Shown here: piece after piece, positions 56,262 through 64,000 of the stretch
How the letters are laid out: the number at the start of each line of letters is the position of its first letter
Position numbering within the stretch: the first letter of the stretch is position 1
Source of the DNA: Calliopum simillimum
Lineage: Eukaryota > Arthropoda > Insecta > Diptera > Lauxaniidae
Assembly: GCA_951812925.1 (NCBI GenBank)
Contig: OX638368.1
Location: 156,226,492-156,290,491 of the forward strand
Direction of reading: 5' to 3'
DNA: 64,000 bases
Made by a program: the position numbers and the translations under genes
The notes under the pieces: model-generated
Told to the model about the DNA's origin: nothing
What the model saw: only the letters and a program-made list of their open reading frames with translations
Databases searched by the model: none

Positions 56262-56640
56262 AAACGAGCGAATCGCGCGCTCACAGCACTCAAGCATCTG
56301 TTTATCTGGCAGATATTACAGTTGAAGCAAAGCTGCTGATAGCAGAGAGTAGGAGTAGAACCAGAGCACCATACCAACCAGCAGTCTCATACCTGCTGCG
56401 TGTATTGCTTATAAATGTGGCCCTTGAGAGGGACGATGACGGCGGCGGCGGCGGCGACGACGACGACATCAGCAGCAACGGCAGCAGAAATAGGGCATAT
56501 TGGGGTAAGGACGTTGGGGGGTGGTATTGCAGCGTCTCATTTTGGAAATGGCACAAGTTTTTTTTTTTTTTTTTTTTGTTTTTCTTCTCGTTATTTTTTA
56601 GTTGGTTTACCTTTGCTTTGTTTGTGTTAGCAGCACCAAC
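56262..56640 (-). other. GC-richer block, speculative alternative 5' exon of heph
   Basis: This block stands out from the AT-rich surroundings: CGG/CGA triplet runs at 56437-56468, CAGCAG-type runs and many CpGs. On the heph strand it ends in TCGTTT|GTAAGC, a good donor at 56262/56261. An ATG at 56297 gives MLECCERAIRSF and reaches that donor in phase 0, which is the phase needed to join the exon at 44264. The ATG context is ordinary and twelve codons can match phase by chance. It could equally be a regulatory element or plain low-complexity sequence. Confidence 0.22.
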
Positions 56641-57173
56641 ATGAAGCACTCGCTGTACAGTACCTACAGTATATGTTTTTTTATTGCACTTTTGATGGGT
56701 TTTTATTTGAAATTACAATTTAATGTTTTTTGCAAAATATTTACTCAGTGCTGCACATTTTTTGGACAATTTTAGTGCTTTAAAATAAAAAACAAATTTT
56801 GCTTGCTTCTTGTTTTTAAGAAATATTAATTAAAAATATTTATATAATGCTACCTCAACGTATGTAGACATAATCTTAATCCCATACTTCTTTTATACAT
56901 ACAACTTTTCAAAGAATACTGCGTTCTTACATTAAGCGAGTTATGGACAACAAAATTACAAATGTGGCTTGAATGTAAAAACCAATATTTCGTAAATCGA
57001 CAAAAATAATGAAAAATTTTTTTTTTTTTTTTTTGACCAAACGTACATAGGATCATGGAGTAATCGAATTTTAATTATTTTTGCGAGTTTTTGTTTTCTG
57101 ACATTAGGGTGGTAGGAACTGAGATTTGGTGGTACCTACACTTAACGAATATGATGAAAAATGTTAAGCCCCT
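56641..57173. other. Intron/5' region, no gene seen
   Basis: AT-rich with a T run at 57017-57034. No gene. Confidence 0.5.
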
Positions 57174-57524
57174 ATTCCTATGATAAATTTCCCTAGTGGG
57201 ATTTCCAATGAAAAGCAGAACTAGCTCTAAAACCTCGACATAATTTTTCCGCGCATGATTCATCTGGAGCTAGTGATTGATGTCCATCGCGGTTTTCTTC
57301 TGGAAAGGTGCCAATATCTCCCAAATTTTTCAGTGGAAGATAGAAAAATTACTTCAGTGGAAGATAGAAAAATTTGGGAGACATTGGCACCTTTCCAGAA
57401 GAAAACCGCGATGGACATCAATCACTAGCTCCAGATGAATCATGCGCGGAAAAATTATGTCGAGGTTTTAGAGCTAGTTCTGCTTTTCATTGGAAATCCC
57501 ACTAGGGAAATTTATCATAGGAAT
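57174..57524. mobile_element. 351-bp near-perfect palindrome with coding-like arms
   Basis: The arms, about 57174-57331 and 57365-57524, are almost exact inverses. The loop holds a direct repeat of CAGTGGAAGATAGAAAAATT. Read outward, both arms encode the same peptide, MNHARKNYVEVLELVLLFIG then NPTREIYHRN, so a piece of one reading frame was copied in inverse. The peptide vaguely recalls an unclassified transposon-linked protein (low certainty). The right frame runs on to 57947 without a known domain. Confidence 0.8.
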
Positions 57525-58310
57525 ATCTTGAATGTATTGAAACACTTGCATTTTATTGTGAAAATAAATGTTCCCGCATCTCCAGCGACGTCGAAAGTAC
57601 AAGGTAGGATCTCAAAAATCAATGAAAATAGCGTAAAATCGGCAGATATCCCCAGTGACCGGCAAAACGGCAGGACGGCGGTTCAGTCTGTGGCCGATAT
57701 CTCGAGAAGATTTTGCCAAAAAATATTGTACGACCACTCATTTTGTTTGTCACAATTTAGGCTACAAGACTGCATTCCGAGAAACAAAAATAAAAAATGT
57801 TTCTACGATAAATGGCAATTTAATCTAACAAAAATCTCAATTTTTTTTTTTTTTTTCGAGAGATATCTTAAATATCTTGAAATCTTGGAATCTTTTCCAA
57901 AAACTGGCAATGCCATTGTCTTCAGCGACCTCGAAAACATAAAGTAGGATAGAAAAACAAATTTTTCCAATCCTGTTTTATCAATTTCCACGGGCTGAAA
58001 GAACCCCATTCTCGTACGGTCGAGCTTGCGCGAGTGCTAAATCTCAATATTTTTTTACCAAAATTTACATACGTAGTTTCTAGACCATACCGAACATTTT
58101 GAGTGCTGAGCACCTAAAATCGGAACACCTTTAGTTTTTTTGGGTCAGTCTAATGGTTACATAAGACATAAACATCTTGGTCGAAAACATGTAACAACTC
58201 TGGCAACAATAACTTAAAAACCACAATGGGGCCAAATCACTCATGATATGGTGAAATATCTATCAGTTTTAAATTAATTACATAATAAATTCGCTGTTCC
58301 CTTAAAAATG
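57525..58310. other. Repeat-derived sequence right of the palindrome
   Basis: The CAGCGACCTCGAAAACATAA word at 57923 and a related CCAGCGACGTCGAAAGTACA at 57581, each followed by GGTAGGAT or GTAGGAT, echo the hairpin at 39785-39948 and may be relics of one element. No gene. Confidence 0.4.
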
Positions 58311-59869
58311 TTTTTATACCCTACACCCAGGGTATATTCACTTTGTCCTTCCGTTTGTAAAGCTGAGAAGGGGGCGTGCCAGATATAGAAAAGTATATAT
58401 ATTCTTGATCAGCGTCACCTCCTCAGTAGATATAGCCTTGTCCGTCTGGCTGGCTGTGTGTGGAAATACATTTTTTGGGAAAACTAAGATAGATAATTCA
58501 ATGAAATTTGGTGCACAGCCTTCTTCGTCAAAGTTAGCTCGGGGGATTGAAAATGAGCGAAATCGGTCAACAGACACGCCTACCGCCCATACCAAAAATA
58601 TATTCAAAATGCAACTTTTGGAGTTTTTTTCACGATAATGCAACCAAAATATACATAAATACTATGAATTGTAAGCGCAAGCTCTGAGCAAAATATGGGC
58701 GAATTCGGACAAGAGGGCGTGGCACCTCTGATATAAGCAAAAGGTTCAGAACGCTGTACTGAAAGCGTTTTTTGAGATAATCGAACTAAATTTCACTCAG
58801 ACACTGGATAAAATCGAACAAGAGGGCGTGGCACCTCCCATACAAGCAAAAGGTTTAAAACGCTATACTGTAAACATTGTTTGAGATAATCTAATTTCAC
58901 TCAAATATTAAGATCTATAAATACAAACTCTGAGAAAATCTGGGTGAATACGGACAAGAGGGCGTGGCACCTCCCATATAAGCAAAATTTGCAAAATACA
59001 GCTGTGTAGGGTATTTAATGTTTGGCCAGGCCAAAGGTAACACCCTTACTAGTTTAATTCCAGTTTTATATTAAACTAGTAAGGGTGTTACCTTTGGCCT
59101 GACCAGACATTAAATACCCTACACAGCTGTATTTTGCAAATTTTGCTTATATGGGAGGTACCACGCCCTCTTGTCTGAATTCACCCAGATATTTCTCAGA
59201 GTTTGAATTTATAGTTCTTTATATTTGAGTGAAATTTGGTTGGTTTATCTCAAAAAATGTTTTCAGTATAGCGTTTTGAACCTTTTGCTTATAGGAGAGG
59301 TGTCACGCCCTCTTGTCCGATTTTATCCAGTTTTTGCTTAAAGCTTGTGTTTATAATTCTTAGTGTCTGAGTAAAATTTAGTTTGACTATCTCAAAATAC
59401 GCTTTCAGTATAGCGTTTTGAACCTTTTGCTTATATGAGAGGTGCCACGCCCTCTTGTCCGAATTCGCCAAGTTTTTGCTCAGAGCTTGAGCTTACAATT
59501 CGTAGTATTTATGTGTATTTTGGTTGCATTATCGTGAAAAATACTCCAAAAGTTGCATTTTGAATATATTTTTTGTATGGGCGGTAGGCGTGTCCGTTGA
59601 CCGATTTCACTCATTTTCAATCCCCCGAGCTAACTTTGACGACAGAGGCTGTGCACCAAATTTCATTGAATTAAATAGCTTAGTTTTCCCAAAAAATGCA
59701 TTTCCACACACAGCCAGCCAGCCAGCCAGACAGACAGACATGGCTATATTGACTCAGGAGGTGACGCTGATCAAGAATATATATACTTTTCTATATCTGC
59801 CACGCCTCCTTCTCAGCGTTACAAACGGATGGACAAAGTGAATATATCCTGGGTGTAGGGTATAAAAAT
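58311..59869. mobile_element. 1.56 kb fold-back element with tandem units in each arm
   Basis: The ends are TTTTTATACCCTACACCC and its inverse GGGTGTAGGGTATAAAAA. Each arm has, from outside in, ATTCACTTTGTCC, AAAAGTATATATATTCTTGA, a CCGTCTGGCTGGCTG/CAGCCAGCCAGCCAGC patch, GGTAGGCGTGTC, and three units starting GAGGGCGTGGCACCTC (left: about 58713, 58822, 58958). The centre near 59075 has CCTTTGGCCTG inverted on both sides of CTAGTAAGGGTG. Arm frames of 101 and 105 codons are inverse copies and not genes. Confidence 0.88.
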
Positions 59870-61481
59870 GGTGCCATAGCTTCCGGGCTTACCCTTTGAG
59901 AATGTAACTCTGATACAAACCAATCACATCGTGAGAAGCGTTTACATTTACAAAAATATTCCAAGGAAAATTTTGCCAGACAAGAAATGCTTGAAACTTA
60001 AGGAAAATGCGAAAAAAAAAATTCAATAAAGTCCACTGAAAACACTTTTTAAAACTATTGGGGTTTTTTGACTGATGTGCAGTGTGATTGGATAGTTTCT
60101 CCCAAACAAAAAGTCAGTTTATGTCTATTGGCTTCTTCTTCGAGGCATAAAGAATCGATTTTAAAATATTTACCAAACAACGATTACTGGAATTTTAAAT
60201 TTAGAATGATACAAACTAAGAAGAAAATCCCGCTAAGATGTTTTTTACAGTACAAAACAATAAATTTTTCTCGTAAGCACTGATGTTCGGAAAGAGCCAC
60301 AGGTTACTTAAGAAAAATGAGTTTTTAGCAACTTTAAGATAAAAAAATTCTGTATTTAATAGAAATAAAAAAATGAACAATTTAGACAAGCAGACAGACA
60401 AGCATACAAGAACGTAACATATGAAAAACGTAAGAGTTACTGGTAAAAGATAAATAGACAGACAGACAGACAGGAACAACATAAAATTTGATCTTGATAT
60501 TCAAATGTAAAAATAAAATAAAAAAAATTCCAAAAAAAAAAGATATGTATGCGAGAAAAAAAAATCACTTTGGGCCAAACGAAGCGAAAACAAAATTAGA
60601 CATTTGAGAGATGATGTTTGCAAAACAAGGAATATGCCATGCCGCCACTTTTCCTTCAATGATACTTTTCGCCGGTGTGTTGTTGGTGGCGGTGGTCGTG
60701 GTGGTGCTTCAATTGCTCCAAAAAATAAAAGGTTTCTATTACTACTTTAACTTCAGTTTACCAACATAGACATTGCCAGTTCATATGGCACAGCAGGCAG
60801 GCAACCTTATGTTAAATTCATGCAAATGGCTCGACTGATCCAAAGGTAAATTTCGTTTGTGTGTGTCTTCAACACCCGAATATATAAAAAAAAGAAGACC
60901 ATACATTTATATTGTATATTTTAAAAACGTGGCAGACAGTTTTAATGTTTTTGGGAATCAACAAACTGCTGTAGAAATAAAAATAAAGTTGTCGAAAAGA
61001 GCAAAAAAAAAAGAACAAAAAGTAAAAATACCCGAAAAAAGGCCTCACATGCTGGTCATAAAAATAAAGCATTGACTGCCCCATTGGCATGGATGGAGGG
61101 CCAAAAACACGGCAAGTTGATGCTGTTTAATTTTAGATGATGTGTGAAAGTTAATACCATGTTAGAAGGACAAGTAAAATTTCATAAGAAATTCAAGCAT
61201 CAAATATTAAGTATTTTAAGGAAGTCGTCGTCTAGCAAGCGTAAATGATGTCTTTTGTTTCAAGAAATAGACAAGTAAATTCTTAACGATCGGCTAAAAT
61301 GTCAATATTGTTACAAAATTTAGTTTTTATTTTAAGGTATATCCTTTCAGATAATCTCAATGTTATTAAAAGTAATCAAAATAGTTTTTTTGAAAGATTA
61401 AGTTTAAAGCTATCTGAAAGACTAAATACTAATTGCGACGAAATCGAGGGCGTTTGTCAAAATAAAAACTTAAGATTGACG
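59870..61481. other. Intron/5' region, no gene seen
   Basis: AT-rich. GACA repeats at 60459-60473, A runs near 60530-60570, GGTGGCGGTGGTCGTGGTGG patch at 60683-60705. No gene. Confidence 0.5.
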
Positions 61482-61922
61482 TGGTGATGAGCAAACCAAG
61501 ACCAAGACCAAGACCAAGACCAAGACCAAAGCAGTCTTGATCTTGGTATTGGACAATGAGTCTTGGTCCTGGCTTAGATATTGAGTATTGATCTTGGTCT
61601 TGATTTTGGTCATTAAGTCTTGGTCTCGGTCTTGATCTTGAAAAAATTTCTATAGATTGTTAAGTGCTCAAAATTTCCAAACCTTATTTTTACAAAGCAG
61701 TTGGGTTTTTAAGGTGCCAAATTTCAAATTTAGATCTGATTTTATGCTTGAAAGAGGCGTGACACACCTATTAACTATAAATTCGCAAGACTAAAAAGCA
61801 GTCTTGGTCTTGATGATTATCGTGACCAAGACCAAGACAGCTATGATATCAGCGTCTTGGTCTTGGTCTCGGAAAATTACCAAGACCAAGAATCAAGACC
61901 AACACAAATTTTGCTCATCACT
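61482..61922. mobile_element. MITE-like element with short CCAAGA array, copy 2
   Basis: The ends are TGGTGATGAGCAAA and, inverted, AGTGATGAGCAAAA, with a 9-bp direct repeat AGATTGACG on both sides (61473-61481 and 61923-61931). The array is 61495-61529, about six units. The rest is nearly identical to copy 1. A 9-bp duplication is typical of Mutator-like elements (inference). No transposase. Confidence 0.9.
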
Positions 61923-61931
61923 AGATTGACG

Positions 61932-64000
61932 ATATCTTGGAAAAGCCGAAAAATAAATTCGATGGAACCTTAACGAGCACTTAGAGGATTTCAATTAACT
62001 ATGCGATAATTTTGATCATCATCCAGATATTTAAATACACAAAATAAGTACAAAACGTTGAAATATTTTATTGTTAATAACGCATTTGCCATATAACGAG
62101 ATTTTTATTTTGTATGAAAAATTATACTTCGTTTTAAGAAAATTGACTATTGCAACCCTGAAATTGGTTACAAAAAAAGCAACTGTTAAAGAAAAAACCA
62201 AACAACTCGTATATAGTGTGAGCGATGATTTTTGCACTTTGTGTTTTGTCTTAATTCGGTTTGATTAACTAATGTAGTAAGGATAAGATGCATACTAAAA
62301 ATGTGGTTACCTCTAACCTTTCCAAAGCCGTTTGTAACGGTAAAAAGCTATAGCAAACGAGATTTAACTACGCAAAAGAGGGTGGATCGAACAAACTCCC
62401 TGAAAACCGTCTAATTAAGTTTGTCGTTAAGCGATTGAGTGGTATTTACATAGTAGAAAACGTGTGAAACTGAAAGTCAGTTGAAAAAAGTCGTTGGAGG
62501 ATGCAATCCAAGAAATGGCAAAGGCTTTAATAAATAGAATCAAAGTCATAAAAATGTAACACATTTGCTGATGACAATTTTTTTTTTGGATCAGAACTCA
62601 CTCCAGAGGTTACAGAAAATAAAGAAGAAAAAGTAAGGGATTAAGTGCGTAAAGGACCTACTCAAAAAACTATATAAAGTTGACTTACTTTATTCGGAGT
62701 TTTTAATTAGATTTTTCGCATGAAACCCATCCAAAGGTAAAAAAGTTTTCAACAAAATTTTTGTGCAAAACTTTATGACCAAATACACTAGGAAGAAAAA
62801 CGAGGAAATCATTTTAGTACAAGAGTTAACTATAAAAGCCTACATTGCGACCATATTGCAGCTTTTGTGTAATATAAAATCTTTTTCCCCCCACGTACAT
62901 CACGAAAAATATGGAAAAAAATAAAAAATAAGCCATACTTTGTAGGAACTGACGAAAACTTTTTAGTGCAAAAAAATTCCATGTTGTTGTTTTCTTACAC
63001 TCTACATCTTTTTTGCTCAAAAATTATGACAGCAACAAACTTTTACATTTTACCGACCACATCCCATCATCTTCATCCATATCATCATCTTCTGTCTCCA
63101 CCGATAACTTGTTGTTGACCAAACTTTCTTGGCGAACATCCTTTACGGCTGCGGCTGTTGCTTCTCTCTATTACCAACTTGTGCCGCACGCCGCACCGAG
63201 CCGCACCGCTCATAAAAATTCATGCAGGTAATAATCGGATGTCTAAAAAGGCACCAAAAAAAGGCACAAAAAAAAATGTATTCCACACATTTAGCTTAAC
63301 TGTAAATGAGTAGAAAGAACTTAGACTACTAAGCCGCAACTCCAATTTTCGTTTTTTTTTTGTACTTTTTACTCCTGCCTACTGCTAAGTCTACTACTAT
63401 GTACCTACCTACAACTGCTATTAAAAAGGACATCAGCATTAGCACCGCATTTCGTATTCATAATTGCTAATGGAAAATGGTATTCATTCTAAGGCTGCGG
63501 TTCTGTTGTTGGTCCTTAAAACGTCACTAATTTTTTTGTTGTCGGCATTTTAGGCCAAGAAGTTACCGAAGAAGAAGAAGATTGCTAAAATCTTACACAC
63601 ATTAGCTCAGCTTACCTTAACTATGTTCTGAAAGCTAGATATTTTGCCGCTTCTATGTATGCATGCGCTATATGTCCTTATTTTTTTTTTTTTTTTTTCC
63701 TCAAGTGATAGCTAATCGTTTTGTACGTATTTTTATGTGTTGCTGTTTTTGACAACCTCTCACTGCTTCCCTAGTCAATTTTTGTCATTACACGCGAAAA
63801 AAACTTAAATTTCTCCGGAAAATCCAAAAAATTTTTATAAGGCTCGTTTTATTTTTTCAGCCAGACGAACACATAAGAATATTTGGCGGTCATATCATTT
63901 GACACACGAATTTCGAGCTAGTTTAGAGCTCGTTAAAAACGAAAATTGTTTTCCGGAAAACCCCAAACTTTCCCGGAAAATTCCAAAAAACCTTTTTTTA
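61932..64000. other. Intron/5' region, no gene seen
   Basis: AT-rich with a CpG-richer patch at 63140-63215 (GCCGCACGCCGCACCGAGCC) and T runs at 63680-63699. Frames here have only serine-rich or low-complexity content. The patch could be regulatory; no evidence decides. Confidence 0.4.

Noticed and set aside
58338..59841. Frames of 101 and 105 codons at the two ends of the 58.3-59.9 kb region with similar peptides
   Set aside because: They are the inverse arms of the fold-back element; similar frames arise from the repeat and have no domain.
63013..63231. Serine-rich 72-codon plus frame, and an opposite-strand ATG followed by a weak GTAAAA donor
   Set aside because: Low-complexity sequence; a weak donor and phase coincidence are not enough to propose an exon.

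Overview
The window looks like a long intronic stretch of a dipteran (fly) genome. The only host coding sequence I can support is two exons on the minus strand of one gene. Joined, they encode the N-terminal part and first RNA-recognition motif of a polypyrimidine-tract-binding protein, the fly gene hephaestus (heph). Species is not determinable here. The strong match to fly heph as I remember it, the AT-rich sequence, the very long introns and the load of mariner, CR1-like LINE and fold-back repeats all fit a large-genome brachyceran fly (inference).

Layout, read in plus coordinates with the gene running right to left. 44144-44264 is an upstream coding exon. 13251-13522 is the RRM1 exon. Between them lies a 30.6 kb intron, and the two splice phases agree exactly (phase 1). 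1-13250 is the next intron, and 44265-64000 is the upstream intron or 5' region. Both exons are preceded on the transcript by long CU-rich tracts of the kind PTB itself binds. A GC-richer block at 56.26-56.65 kb is a speculative candidate for an alternative 5' exon.

Everything else recognisable is repeats. A CR1-like LINE with both ORFs open (about 4.79-9.06 kb) sits inside an older broken mariner-type transposase gene. Three internally deleted mariner relatives and one single end of the same family lie at 23.1, 32.2, 39.6 and 47.6 kb. A degraded LINE RNase H fragment lies near 18.5 kb. tRNA-derived SINE-like units lie near 14.7, 17.0, 27.3, 51.0-51.7 and 55.3 kb. There are many inverted-repeat elements: TTAA-flanked elements at 10.2, 21 and 45.5 kb, tandem hairpins at 17.1-17.7 kb, nested palindromes at 43.5 kb, and large fold-backs at 32.8, 39, 55, 57.3 and 58.3-59.9 kb.

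The least ordinary items are four. First, a two-copy MITE-like element carries a CCAAGA hexamer array of about 61 units in one copy and about 6 in the other. Second, a fold-back element is built from dispersed GGCTGTAC/GGCTGAAC motifs around a tRNA-like box B. Third, a 351-bp near-perfect palindrome has both arms encoding the same peptide. Fourth, very many long hairpins would be transcribed as part of the heph pre-mRNA. I see no operon, CRISPR array, rRNA or intact tRNA gene, and no new nested host gene.
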